From assembly GCF_030817415.1 (NCBI RefSeq), contig NZ_JAUSZI010000002.1, positions 4,216,001 through 4,280,000 on the forward strand: a stretch of 64,000 bases of DNA, given 5' to 3'. The notes under the pieces are model-generated. The model was given only the letters and a program-made list of their open reading frames with translations. It was not told the DNA's origin and did not search any database. This DNA is from Streptomyces umbrinus (GTDB lineage Bacteria; Actinomycetota; Actinomycetes; Streptomycetales; Streptomycetaceae). How positions within the stretch are numbered: the stretch's first letter is position 1; each line of letters opens with the position of its first letter. The position numbers were made by a program, and so were the translations under genes. Below are positions 24,344 through 33,173 of this stretch, piece by piece.

Positions 24344-25597
24344 TCAGGCTCCGGTGACCGAAGCCAGGTAGGCGCCCGTCTTCTCCGGGTCGTAGAAGAA
24401 GTTCTCGAAGTCCGACGGGTCGTTGAAGCCGTTCGCGAAGCGGTCGGCGACCGGGGGGAGTTGGCCCGCCGCGCCGATCAGGTTGAGGACGTGCTCCGGC
24501 GGTGCGCCGAGCATCGCGTTCGTCCACTTGGTCACGTGCTGGGCCGTCTCCCAGTACCGCTCGAACGTGTCCCGCATCCACGTCTCGTCGAACTCCTTCT
24601 CGCCGTGCGAGAGGATCGAGTCGAGGTACGAAGCGGCGCACTTCGAGGCCGAGTTGGAGCCCTGGCCGGTGATCGGGTCGTTGGCGACGATCACATCGGC
24701 GACGCCGAGGACCAGGCCACCGCCGGGCAGCCGGCCGATGGGGTTGCGGACCGTGGGCGCGTAGCGTCCGGACAACGTGCCGCCGACGTCGGTGAGTTCG
24801 ACCTTGGTGGCCCGCGCGTACTCCCACGGCGTGAACCGCTCCATGAGTTCCAGGGTCAGGGAGAGGTGTTCGGCCGGGTCCTTGACACCCTGGAAGGCGT
24901 CCAGCGGGCCGCCGGGTATGCCCTCCCAGAAGAGGATGTCCGCCCGGCCGGAGGTGGTGAGGGTGGGCATGACGAAGAGTTCACCCACGCCGGGGACGAG
25001 GTTGCAGCGCACCGCGTCGTAGTCCGGGTGCTCCGGGCGCGGGCCGAGGCCGTGGACGTACACGACGGCCAGTGCGCGCTGCGGCTCCGTGTACGGAGAG
25101 CGGGAGGCGTCGCGGCCGAACATCGACACCAGTTCGCCCTTGCCTGCCGAGACGAGGACCAGGTCGTACGTTCGGGCGAAGTAGTCGAGGTCGCCGACCG
25201 CCGCGCCGTGGATGACCAGTTGACCGCCGCGCTGGGCGAACGTCTCCATCCAGCCGGCCATCTTGACGCGCTGGTCGACGGACTGTGCGTACCCGTCGAG
25301 CCTGCCGACCCAGTCGATCACGCGCTGGGTCGGGCCGGGGTCGTGCGAGCCGGGGGCGGCGACCGAGACGCCGAGTCCTTCGACCTTCGGGGCCTGGGAC
25401 TCCCAGAAGTTCACCTGGAGATCGCGCTCGTGCTGCAACGCCGTGTGGAACATGCACTGCGTCGACATGACGCGGCCGGTACGGATCTCGTCCGCCGTGC
25501 GGTTGGACATCAGGGTGACCTCGTACCCGTTCGACTGGAGTCCGAGGGCGAGCTGGAGTCCGGACTGGCCGGCTCCGACGACGAGTATCTTCCGCAT
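24344..25597 (-). CDS. StyA-like FAD-dependent monooxygenase
   Basis: A 417-residue flavoprotein resembling styrene monooxygenase StyA, a two-component enzyme that epoxidises alkenes or indole with reduced FAD delivered by a separate reductase. The GAGQSGLQLALGLQ Rossmann motif begins at residue 8, followed by TADEIRTGRV, and the C-terminal half contains ANDPITGQGSNSASKCAASY, the family FAD-binding motif. The length matches StyA (about 415). No StyB-type flavin reductase gene is nearby. The gene lies 67 bp downstream of the conservon cvnD and in the same direction, so it may belong to that operon. Confidence 0.88.
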   Translation of the reverse strand: MRKILVVGAGQSGLQLALGLQSNGYEVTLMSNRTADEIRTGRVMSTQCMFHTALQHERDLQVNFWESQAPKVEGLGVSVAAPGSHDPGPTQRVIDWVGRLDGYAQSVDQRVKMAGWMETFAQRGGQLVIHGAAVGDLDYFARTYDLVLVSAGKGELVSMFGRDASRSPYTEPQRALAVVYVHGLGPRPEHPDYDAVRCNLVPGVGELFVMPTLTTSGRADILFWEGIPGGPLDAFQGVKDPAEHLSLTLELMERFTPWEYARATKVELTDVGGTLSGRYAPTVRNPIGRLPGGGLVLGVADVIVANDPITGQGSNSASKCAASYLDSILSHGEKEFDETWMRDTFERYWETAQHVTKWTNAMLGAPPEHVLNLIGAAGQLPPVADRFANGFNDPSDFENFFYDPEKTGAYLASVTGA

Positions 25598-25664
25598 GCC
25601 TGTCCTTCTCTGCGTACGTCTTGTTCCGGTGTCTTGATCCGGTTGTTCCGGCGTCTTATTCCGG

Positions 25665-26336
25665 TTATTCCGGGCTGACTTCGAGTGCGTGGCCCACGAG
25701 GGCCAGCAGGGTCTCGATCGCCGAGAACCTGCTGCGCGCGTCCATGATCATGACAGGAATGTGCGGGGGAATCGTGAGGGCCTCGCGTACGTCCTCCGGC
25801 TCGTACTTCTCGCTGCCGTCGAAGTGGTTGACGGCGACGACGTACGGCAGCCCGCAGCTCTCGAAGTAGTCGAGCGCCGGGAAGCAGTCCTTCAGGCGGC
25901 GGGTGTCGGCGAGGACCACCGCGCCGATCGCCCCGCGCACCAGGTCGTCCCACATGAACCAGAACCGCTGCTGCCCCGGCGTGCCGAACAGGTACAGGAC
26001 CAGGTCGTCGTCGAGCGTGATGCGGCCGAAGTCCATGGCCACGGTGGTGGTCAGCTTCTCCGGGGTCGAGCTGAGGTCGTCGGTGTCCTCGCTCGCCTCG
26101 GTCATCAACGCCTCCGTCTGGAGAGGCGTGATCTCCGAGACGGCGGTGACGAGGGTGGTCTTGCCGACGCCGAAGCCGCCGGCCACCACTATCTTCGTGG
26201 CGATCGGGGCGCGCGTACGGTCCTTCTGCCAGGCCTTCAACTCATCGTCAGGCTCGAGGAGTTGAGGATCCTTTGCGAATTGCGTGTATCGCGAGGCATC
26301 TGCGACGCGGGAGGCGTCAGAGACGACGGAGTCCAC
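25665..26336 (-). CDS. cvnD: Conservon GTPase-like protein CvnD
   Basis: A 223-residue MglA/Ras-like NTP-binding protein. The P-loop GGFGVGKTT (residues 53-61) and the switch-like LFGTPGQQRF are clear, with VAVNHFDG as the base-recognition loop (N-H-x-D instead of N-K-x-D). In conservons it is part of a membrane-proximal signalling complex with CvnA-C. The GTG start at 26336 overlaps the cvnC stop by 20 bases, implying coupling. It is the last conservon gene, followed by the StyA-like gene. Confidence 0.93.
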   Translation of the reverse strand: MDSVVSDASRVADASRYTQFAKDPQLLEPDDELKAWQKDRTRAPIATKIVVAGGFGVGKTTLVTAVSEITPLQTEALMTEASEDTDDLSSTPEKLTTTVAMDFGRITLDDDLVLYLFGTPGQQRFWFMWDDLVRGAIGAVVLADTRRLKDCFPALDYFESCGLPYVVAVNHFDGSEKYEPEDVREALTIPPHIPVMIMDARSRFSAIETLLALVGHALEVSPE

Positions 26337-26727
26337 TCAGCACCCTTTCCAGCAGAGCGCGGTCCGGCTGTCCCGGGCCGTGACCTGTTCCGTACACACG
26401 GATCTTTCCCTGGTCCGCCAGGTCGCTGAGGAGCACCCGGACCACACCGAGCGGCATCTTCAGCAGGGCGGCGACCTCGGCCACCGTACGCATCCGGCGG
26501 CAGAGTTCGACGATGGCCCGCATCTCCGGCATCACCCGGGTGGAGAGTGAACCATTCTCCAGTTCCGGGCGCTCCGGCGGGGCTTCGAGCGCCGCCACGA
26601 ACGTCTCGACGAGCAGGACGTGCCCGAAGCGCGTACGGCCGCCGGTGAGCGAGTACGGGCGTACGCGGGCGGGTTTCCTGTCGCCGCCGCGGACCGGGAG
26701 TCTGGGCGTGCCGCTCACGTCGTTCAC
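26317..26727 (-). CDS. cvnC: Conservon DUF742 protein CvnC
   Basis: A 136-residue DUF742 protein. The family core is evident: VRPYSLTGGRT, LSTRVMPEMRAIVELCRRMRT, then a winged-helix-like VAEVAALLKMPLGVVRVLLSDLADQGKI. It is thought to link the roadblock protein and the GTPase in conservon complexes. The GTG start overlaps the cvnB stop by 4 bases (GTGA at 26724-26727). Confidence 0.93.
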   Translation of the reverse strand: MNDVSGTPRLPVRGGDRKPARVRPYSLTGGRTRFGHVLLVETFVAALEAPPERPELENGSLSTRVMPEMRAIVELCRRMRTVAEVAALLKMPLGVVRVLLSDLADQGKIRVYGTGHGPGQPDRALLERVLSGLRRL

Positions 26728-27224
26728 TTGGCCGCCTCCATCGTCGTGGCCTCGATCGACTGCCGCAGCTCGCTGCGGAGTTCGGGGGTCAGGACGTGCC
26801 CGGCACGGCCCACGAAGAGCGCCATGTGGTACGCGACGACGCTCATGTCGCAGTCCGGGGCGCCGTGCACACCGAGCAGCGAGCCGTCGCTGATCGACAT
26901 GACGAACAGGCCGCCGTCCTCCATCGCGACCATCGTCTGCTTGACGCCGCCGCCGTCCATCAGCTTGGCGGCGCCGATGGCGAGGCTGCCGATGCCGGAC
27001 ACGATGGTCGCCAGGTCCGCCGCGGAGCCCCTGGGGCTCGTGCGCTTGTCCGTGGTGCGACGTGCCTGGGCGTTTCTCCCGGGGTCGGAGGAGAGCAGCA
27101 GCAGGCCGTCGGAGGAGACCACCGCGACGGACAGGAGCCCCGGCACCTCCTCGACGAGGTTCGTCAGCAGCCAGTGCAGATTGCGGGCTTCACTGCTCAG
27201 TCCGAAGGTACTGGGCGCGGTCAA
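26724..27224 (-). CDS. cvnB: Conservon roadblock/LC7 protein CvnB
   Basis: A 166-residue roadblock/LC7 protein, a small dimeric regulator of the neighbouring GTPase. The typical pattern is NLHWLLTNLVEEVPGLLSVAVVSSDGLLL and, later, LFVMSISDGSLLGV. At 166 residues it is longer than the usual ~135-140. The surplus is partly an inserted, basic NAQARRTTDKRTSPRG loop near residue 55. The start is TTG at 27224, within a TTGA overlap with the cvnA stop and after GAGGAGG. Confidence 0.9.
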   Translation of the reverse strand: MTAPSTFGLSSEARNLHWLLTNLVEEVPGLLSVAVVSSDGLLLLSSDPGRNAQARRTTDKRTSPRGSAADLATIVSGIGSLAIGAAKLMDGGGVKQTMVAMEDGGLFVMSISDGSLLGVHGAPDCDMSVVAYHMALFVGRAGHVLTPELRSELRQSIEATTMEAAK

Positions 27225-30169
27225 CTGCTTGCCTCCTCGACTGTGTCCCCCTTGGTTTCTACGGCATGTGCGGCGGGCTGCTGCAGCCCCGACGTCTGTT
27301 CGGCGATCTCCGCTTCGACGTCACGGCGGCCGTGGTTCGCGCCCCGGTGGAAGCCGCCGAGCCTGCGGCGCAGGGCCTCGGCGTCCACGGACGCGTTGCG
27401 CGGCCTCGCCGCCGGGGCGGGCGCGGAGATCCTGGGGGTCCGCTTGGGCAGCCCCTTGTCGGTGACCGGCTCGTCCGGTTCCTGCGGTGTGTGCGATTCC
27501 TGCGGTGCGTGCGGTTCGTGCGCTGTCTGCGGTTCGTACGCCGGCTGCGGCTGGTGCGGCGCGTCGGGGACGCGGTCGTGGGCGTCCGGGCCGATGGCGT
27601 ACGGGTCGGTGCTCTTCTGGGTGGGGAGCGTGATGGACGGGGTGGCGGCCTCGGGTTCGCGGGCCTCGGCCTCGGCGGGCTCGGCGGGTTCGGAGAGGCC
27701 CTCGGCCGGGGGTACCGGCGCCATGAGCACCATGGTCGTCTCGGGGCCGGTGGCGACGGGCTCGGTGGACCGCTCCTCCTGGGTGCCGGCCTGCGGGCTC
27801 GCGTCCTCGTGGGCTTCGTCGCCCGTGTCGTCCGCGTCGTCCTCGCGTACGGGACTGTCGACGAGGGGCGCCTCGCCGGCGTCCCGCAGCGACTCCTCCG
27901 CGGCCGCGATCAGCGGGTCGCGGTCCGAACGGGCGTACAGGACATTGGAGTTGACCTCGGCGTCCGCGCCCGGGAGGGAGAGCGCGGGGGCGCCGCCCGC
28001 CGTACGGGCGGTGGTCGCCGAGGGGACGGCGACCGCGGGCGCGGCGGCGAGCAGGGACTTGGGCAGGACGACGACCGCCGTGATGCCGCCCTGCCTCTGC
28101 TCGCGCAACTGCACCCGTACGCCGTGCCGGTGGGCGAGCCGGGCCACCACGTACAGGCCGAGACCGAGTCCTTCGCCGGTCTCCTGGTCGTACGCGTCCT
28201 CGGGGTCGAAGTCCGAGAGGCGGGCGTTGAGCTGGGTGAGCCTGTCGCCGGTCATGCCGATGCCCTCGTCCTGGACGGAGAGCATGACCTCGCCGCTCTC
28301 CAGGAGCCAGCCGGAGACCTCGACGGGCATGTCCGGCGGCGAGAACGACGAGGCGTTCTCCAGGAGTTCGGCCACCAGGTGGCTGATGTCGTCCGCGGCG
28401 AACCCGGCGAGGTGCGCGTGCGGCGGCAGCGCGGCGATCCGTACCCGCTCGTACCGCTCGATCTCGCTGACTGCGGCGCGTACGACGTCGACGAGCGGGA
28501 CCGGGCCGGGGTGCTGGTGGCCGTGGTCGGCGCCCGCGAGGACCAGCAGGTTCTCGCTGTGGCGGCGCATGACGGTGGCGAAGTGGTCGAGCCGGAAGAG
28601 GGTGGCGAGGCGGTCGGGGTCCTGCTCGCGCTCCTCCAGGCCCTCGATGACGCCGAGTTGGCGCTCGACGAGGCCGAGGGTGCGCAGGGCGAGGTTGACG
28701 AAGGTGCCGTGGATGCTGCTGCGGACCTGCTCCAAGTGCGCCACGGCGTCCGCGAGTTCGGAGCGGAGCCGGTCGCGCTCGTCGGCCATCTTCTGGCGCT
28801 TGCCGATGAGGTGCTTGCGGTCGTCCTCCAGGGTCGCCAGCCGCTCGTGGGCCGCGAGGGCGTGCGCGTGGAGCGTGTTGACGGAGCGTACGACCTGGGC
28901 GAACTCGTCGTTGCGGCCGGTGAACTTGACCGGTTCCTGGGTCGCCGGTTCGGCGGCGAGGCGCGCCGAGCCGAGGCGCAGGACGGCGAGCGGGCGGGTG
29001 AGCGAGCGGGCCATGCCCGTGGCGACGCCGACGGCGAGCAGCATCAGGGCGCCGAGGATCGCGATCCGGATCTCCAGCGCGGTGACGTCGTCGTCCCTCA
29101 ACTGGGCGAGTTCCTTGGCCCGTTGGGTGTTGAGAGAGGCCTCGACACCGCGCATCTGCTCGACGCGGGCGGAGAGCGCGGCGTCCAGCTTCTTGGCGTC
29201 GGTGCCGAGTTGGGAGTCGGAGAGGGTGGGCCGGGTCGCCAGGCTCGCGAGGTACTTGTCGGCGGTGTTGACCTCGGCGCCGGTCACCGTGGAGTCGTAC
29301 GAGGCACGGTCGGTCTTCGGCGCGGTCTCGCGGAAGCCGGCGATCGCCGCCTGCTCACGAACGTTGGACTGCATGGCGGCGGCCGAGAGCGCGTTGCGCT
29401 GCTTGGTGTCCGCGGCGGTCGACGTGGTGCTCGTCGTGGGCAGACCCGTGATCGGGTCGGTCTCGGTCTGCGTGGAGGTGGGGACGTTCAGGGCCGCGAG
29501 GAGGAGGCCGCGGGTCGCTGCGGCCTGCTGGACCGCGGTGTCGAGCTCGGCGAGGGCGTGCGCGCCGGCGCCCGCGCGGGGCGGGAGCTGCTCGGCCAGT
29601 TCCTCGGCGAGGCCGTGGAGTTCGGTGAGGGCGGCGGAGTACGCCTGGTGCGCTTCGAGAGCGGTGTTCTTCCCGGTGAGAGCCGCTCGGCGCACGGTGG
29701 CGATGTTGTCGAGGGTCTCGCGGAACGCCGCGGGGGCGTCGGCCTCGACGGCTTCCGCGCGGAGTTCGTCGACCTGCCGGTCGACGCGGGCGCCGCGGTT
29801 CTCGGAGGGGCCCTTGCCGTCGGGGCGGCCGGCCGCGATGTAGGAGGTGACCTCGTCGCGTTCGTCGGAGAGCGAGTGGGCGAGGGCCAGCGCGTCCTGC
29901 GTGCGTCCGGCGAGCGTCACCAGGTTCTGGGAGTCGTTCAGCTCGCTCGACGCGGCGATCACGGACGGGGCGCCGGCTCCGGCGATCGCGGCGGCCACGA
30001 CGGCGACGGCGATGATCAGCCGACTGCGTACGTGCGCGGGGCGACCGCGGCCCGCGGGGTCCGGGGTGTTCTGTGCGGTCGGCGAGTTCGGCGTGTGCCC
30101 GGAGGCTTCACCCGAGGCCGACTGCCTGCCTTTGCGCCGAGGCCGCATTTTCTGCACCGGTGCTCGCAT
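27221..30169 (-). CDS. cvnA: Conservon sensor kinase-like protein CvnA
   Basis: A membrane protein of about 982 residues. It has two transmembrane helices (LIIAVAVVAAAIAGAGA near residue 50 and IAILGALMLLAVGVATGMA near 345) enclosing an extracellular nitrate/nitrite-sensing-type helical domain. HAMP and coiled-coil segments follow, then a GHKL ATPase with ELLENASSFSPPD, QDEGIGM and GLGLGLYVVARLA. The H-box is of the conservon type (LDHFATVMRRHSENLLVLAG). The last ~260 residues are acidic, Pro/Ala-rich and probably disordered, ending in a basic patch (LRRRLGGFHRGANHGRR). The ATG at 30169 is chosen; MRPRRKG at 30148 is an alternative. It heads the conservon operon. Confidence 0.93.
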   Translation of the reverse strand: MRAPVQKMRPRRKGRQSASGEASGHTPNSPTAQNTPDPAGRGRPAHVRSRLIIAVAVVAAAIAGAGAPSVIAASSELNDSQNLVTLAGRTQDALALAHSLSDERDEVTSYIAAGRPDGKGPSENRGARVDRQVDELRAEAVEADAPAAFRETLDNIATVRRAALTGKNTALEAHQAYSAALTELHGLAEELAEQLPPRAGAGAHALAELDTAVQQAAATRGLLLAALNVPTSTQTETDPITGLPTTSTTSTAADTKQRNALSAAAMQSNVREQAAIAGFRETAPKTDRASYDSTVTGAEVNTADKYLASLATRPTLSDSQLGTDAKKLDAALSARVEQMRGVEASLNTQRAKELAQLRDDDVTALEIRIAILGALMLLAVGVATGMARSLTRPLAVLRLGSARLAAEPATQEPVKFTGRNDEFAQVVRSVNTLHAHALAAHERLATLEDDRKHLIGKRQKMADERDRLRSELADAVAHLEQVRSSIHGTFVNLALRTLGLVERQLGVIEGLEEREQDPDRLATLFRLDHFATVMRRHSENLLVLAGADHGHQHPGPVPLVDVVRAAVSEIERYERVRIAALPPHAHLAGFAADDISHLVAELLENASSFSPPDMPVEVSGWLLESGEVMLSVQDEGIGMTGDRLTQLNARLSDFDPEDAYDQETGEGLGLGLYVVARLAHRHGVRVQLREQRQGGITAVVVLPKSLLAAAPAVAVPSATTARTAGGAPALSLPGADAEVNSNVLYARSDRDPLIAAAEESLRDAGEAPLVDSPVREDDADDTGDEAHEDASPQAGTQEERSTEPVATGPETTMVLMAPVPPAEGLSEPAEPAEAEAREPEAATPSITLPTQKSTDPYAIGPDAHDRVPDAPHQPQPAYEPQTAHEPHAPQESHTPQEPDEPVTDKGLPKRTPRISAPAPAARPRNASVDAEALRRRLGGFHRGANHGRRDVEAEIAEQTSGLQQPAAHAVETKGDTVEEASS

Positions 30170-30525
30170 TCTTGACTCGTGTCCCCATGGGCCCGGGTGA
30201 CGATCCGTCAACTCGCGTTTCGTCCCGGTACGGCTCCCGACCCTCCCAGTGCCGGTGGGCAGTGGTCGTGCATCGCCTGACCCGCCACACGAAGGAGTGA
30301 ACATCCCCGAGGAGCGGACCGGCAAGTTCCCGTGGCGCGTGCGACACCCTTGCGCGGCGGGCCGGTTGGACGTCCACAGCGACCGGTGGCAAGATGCGCT
30401 GCCACGCTTCAGCGGAGTCGGTGATTCCACCTCAAAACAGGCGTCTGACCTGCCTGTCGGGGGCGATTCGAGGACGGTTGCCAGCCTTTGGCGAAGCTTG
30501 TGAAGGCCTCGTGCAGACTGGCCGA
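30170..30525. other. Divergent promoter region between cvnA and the PP2C-like gene
   Basis: No gene is visible in these 356 bp. A TTGACG hexamer oriented toward cvnA lies near 30205-30210, but no good -10 follows at standard spacing. I see no clear operator palindrome. Confidence 0.35.
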
Positions 30526-31311
30526 ATGCGCTCGGAACTGATCTCGGTCCCCGGTGACCCTGCCCGCCCCGACGAGGACTACGCGTCGCTCGGACTTCCC
30601 GCCTCCGGACAGGGGGGTTCGCTCGTCGTCCTGGACGGTGTGACGCCACCGGCCACCGACTACGCCTGTCTGCATTCCGTCCCCTGGTTCACAGCCCGCC
30701 TCGGCGGATCCCTGCACGAACTGTCCGTTTCACGGCGAGATCTGACGCTGACCGAGGTGCTCGCGCAAGCCATCCTGCGTACCGCCGACGCCCATCGCGC
30801 CACCTGTGACCTTTCTCACCCGCGCACCCCACAGGCAACCGTCGTACTGGCCCGCTGGTCCCCGGAATCCGTCGAGTACCTGGTCCTCTCGGACTCGGCC
30901 CTCCTCGTGGAATCCCCCGCCGGCGAGGTCACCCCGCTCCTCGACGACCGCCTCTCCCGAGTCCCCCGCGCCACCCTGACCTCCCACACCGCCACGGACG
31001 CCACCCTCCGCAACAAGGAGGGCGGCTTCTTCACAGCGGCGGCGGATCCCTCGGTGGCGTCCCGAGCGGTGACGGGAACCCTCCCCCGCTCCGACGTCCG
31101 CGCCCTGGCCGCCCTCACGGACGGCGCGACCCGCTGGACGGACAAGTTCCACGAGGGCGACTGGACGGACTTGTTCGCCCTCGTAAGAAAGGAGGGCGGC
31201 CAGGCGTTGATAGACCGCGTACGAGCCCTGGAACTGGCAGATGTGGAGCGCAAGTTCCTGGGCCGCTCAAAGCAGCATGACGACGCGACGGTGGCGTACG
31301 TGGAGTTGTAG
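30526..31311 (+). CDS. PP2C-like protein phosphatase domain protein
   Basis: A 261-residue cytoplasmic protein resembling PPM/PP2C phosphatases. Family features are VVLDGVTPP near residue 38 (a DG metal motif), YLVLSDSALLV, LAALTDGATRW near 200 and a terminal KQHDDATVAYVEL (the DD motif). The first aspartate motif is shortened relative to canonical RxxNEDx8D, so activity toward phosphoproteins should not be assumed. The ATG at 30526 is used. The stop codon lies in the first unit of a 31-bp tandem array. The gene is divergent from the conservon. Confidence 0.8.
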   Translation: MRSELISVPGDPARPDEDYASLGLPASGQGGSLVVLDGVTPPATDYACLHSVPWFTARLGGSLHELSVSRRDLTLTEVLAQAILRTADAHRATCDLSHPRTPQATVVLARWSPESVEYLVLSDSALLVESPAGEVTPLLDDRLSRVPRATLTSHTATDATLRNKEGGFFTAAADPSVASRAVTGTLPRSDVRALAALTDGATRWTDKFHEGDWTDLFALVRKEGGQALIDRVRALELADVERKFLGRSKQHDDATVAYVEL

Positions 31312-31463
31312 GCCGATCGACGGTGGGCTGCGCGGAGTGTCGGCCAATCGGCGGTGGTCTGCGCGGGGGGCCGGTCAACCGGCAGTGGTCTGCGCGGGGG
31401 GCCGGTCAACCGGCAGTGGTCTGCGCGGGGGGCCGGTCAACCGGCAGTGGTCTGCGCGAGGTT
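31309..31463. repeat. 31-bp tandem repeat, five copies, starting at a stop codon
   Basis: Five units with an exact 31-bp period begin at 31309, 31340, 31371, 31402 and 31433. Units 3 and 4 are identical (core GGTCAACCGGCAGTGGTCTG), unit 5 differs only in its last few bases, and units 1-2 are diverged (GGCCGATCGACGG, GGCCAATCGGCGG). Unit 1 starts with the TAG of the PP2C-like gene. The CCGGTCAACCGG part is a palindrome-like core. Confidence 0.9.
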
Positions 31464-31507
31464 GTGAGCCGATCGGGGCTGCCCCTTCAGGCTCGCGACC
31501 ACCAGGG

Positions 31508-31527
31508 CGCGCCCCTTCAGGGGCGCG
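31508..31527. terminator. Perfect GC hairpin between convergent genes
   Basis: CGCGCCCC and GGGGCGCG pair around a TTCA loop. It joins a dispersed ggggaactgcgcga element (to ~31545) and sits between the convergent PP2C-like and MarR genes, so it probably acts as a two-way terminator. Confidence 0.6.
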
Positions 31528-31590
31528 GGGAACTGCGCGACCAGCCACAACCGGCCGGCAGCCGACGAACAACCCCGGGAGGGAACCCGC

Positions 31591-32109
31591 TCAGCTCTCA
31601 ACCCCCCGGTTCAGCCGATGCAACAACCGAGCCAGCTCAGCCACTTCCTTCCGGTCCCAGCTGGCAAGCTCCCGTACGTACCGCGCCCGCCGGGCATCCC
31701 GCACGGCACGAAACCGCACCCGCCCCTCCTCCGTGAGATGAACGAGCCAGGCCCGCCCATCCGCGGGATCCGGCTCCCGGGCGACGACGCCCATCTCCTC
31801 CAGCGCCCGCAACTGCCGCGACATCGTGGCCTTGCCGACACCGATATAGGCGGCAAGCTCCGTCGCCCGCTGCCGCCCCAGTTCCTCCAGCCGCACGAGC
31901 AGGCCGTACGCGGAGGACTCCAGGTCGGGATGGACCTCGCGGACCATCTCGCCGGAGGAGGCGCGGGCACGCCGCAGCAGGACGGTCAGCTCGCGTTCCA
32001 GCGCCAGGAACTCCTGGTCCACCCCGCCCTGGTCCACACCACTCGCCGGAGCACCGGATTTCGTCCGGTGCCCTTCGCCGTTTCCGCCCTCGTGCACGTC
32101 AGCACCCAT
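31591..32109 (-). CDS. MarR-family transcriptional regulator
   Basis: A 172-residue winged-helix regulator. The N-terminal ~30 residues are polar and unconserved. The MarR fold follows: EFLALERELTVLLRRARA, YGLLVRLEELG, then the recognition region LAAYIGVGKATMSRQLRALEEMGVV and the wing REPDPADGRAWLVHLTEEGR. The D-x-R pair of the wing is intact. The ATG at 32109 is used. The gene is divergent from the lysozyme gene 260 bp away and may regulate it or itself; no operator stands out in the gap. Confidence 0.92.
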   Translation of the reverse strand: MGADVHEGGNGEGHRTKSGAPASGVDQGGVDQEFLALERELTVLLRRARASSGEMVREVHPDLESSAYGLLVRLEELGRQRATELAAYIGVGKATMSRQLRALEEMGVVAREPDPADGRAWLVHLTEEGRVRFRAVRDARRARYVRELASWDRKEVAELARLLHRLNRGVES

Positions 32110-32369
32110 GACCCGGTTTCCCGATCGTGAAAGTTTCCGCCAAAGACCGCCATTGCCGCAGCTGGGCCAGTATTTCGCAGGAATAGACCAACGGCAGCCT
32201 CCGGCCCCTCTTTCCGCCCGGTCGCCGGGGCGCGTAGCTTCGCTGAGAGGCACTCAATGGCATGCCCACGCCACTACCCACATCGAGCACTCTTCGAGCC
32301 CACTCGTCGAGCCCACTCTTCGAGCACGTTCCCGCACCTTCGAGCACGCCGAGCCTTCGGAGGCACGCA

Positions 32370-33173
32370 ATGCCCGTGCACAGATCCCGATTACTGCTCG
32401 CAGCCCTCTTCTCCCTCGCCTCTCTCCTCCTCACGATCCCGCTCCCGGCCCAGGCGGCCGACGTCCCGCCCCGGGGCTCCGCCCACATGGGAATGGGCGT
32501 CATCCCGCACGACGGCCAGGGCGGTCTGCCGACCCCCGGTGACGCCACGCAGACGGAGGGCGTGGACGTCAGCAGCCACCAGGGCAACGTCGCCTGGTCG
32601 ACCCTGTGGACCAGCGGGGTCAAGTGGGCCTACGTCAAGGCCACCGAGGGGACGTACTACACGAACCCCTACTTCGCCCAGCAGTACAACGGCTCGTACA
32701 ACGTCGGCATGATCCGTGGCGCGTACCACTTCGCGACCCCCGACACGACCGGCGGCGCCGCCCAGGCCAACTACTTCGTCGACCACGGCGGCGGCTGGTC
32801 CAAGGACGGCAGGACGCTGCCGGGCGCCCTCGACATCGAGTGGAACCCGTACGGCGCGGCCTGCTTCGGCAAGACGCAGAGCGCGATGGTCACCTGGATC
32901 CGCGACTTCCTGAACCAGTACAAGGCCCGTACCGGCCGCGACGCCGTCATCTACACGGCCACCAGCTGGTGGACCGAGTGCACCGGCAACTACGCCGGCT
33001 TCGCTTCCGCCAACCCGCTCTGGATCGCGCGCTACGCCTCGGCGGTGGGCACACTCCCGGCGGGCTGGAGCTACTACACGATGTGGCAGTACACCTCCTC
33101 CGGCCCGACGGTCGGCGACCACGACAAGTTCAACGGCGCCCTGGACCGGGTGGTGGCCCTGGCAAATGGCTAA
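32370..33173 (+). CDS. Secreted GH25 lysozyme (N,O-acetylmuramidase)
   Basis: A 267-residue exported muramidase. The signal peptide covers residues 1-30 (RLLLAALFSLASLLLTIPLPAQAA). The GH25 domain runs from EGVDVSSHQG (D66) through GAYHFATP to LDIEWNP with D155 and E157, the catalytic pair on the barrel strand, and ends WQYTSSG..DKFNGALDRV. It cleaves beta-1,4 bonds in peptidoglycan. GGAGG precedes the ATG by 6 bases. Just downstream, the last 43 bases of the gene are repeated at 33228-33270, so an older 3-prime end seems to persist beside the present one. Confidence 0.95.
   Translation: MPVHRSRLLLAALFSLASLLLTIPLPAQAADVPPRGSAHMGMGVIPHDGQGGLPTPGDATQTEGVDVSSHQGNVAWSTLWTSGVKWAYVKATEGTYYTNPYFAQQYNGSYNVGMIRGAYHFATPDTTGGAAQANYFVDHGGGWSKDGRTLPGALDIEWNPYGAACFGKTQSAMVTWIRDFLNQYKARTGRDAVIYTATSWWTECTGNYAGFASANPLWIARYASAVGTLPAGWSYYTMWQYTSSGPTVGDHDKFNGALDRVVALANG

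Noticed and set aside
26796..29843. Very long open frames on the strand opposite to cvnA
   Set aside because: They mirror the third-position GC bias of the conservon genes and have no recognisable domains.
31309..31463. 31-bp units considered as CRISPR repeats
   Set aside because: No spacers separate them and the units diverge gradually from one end.
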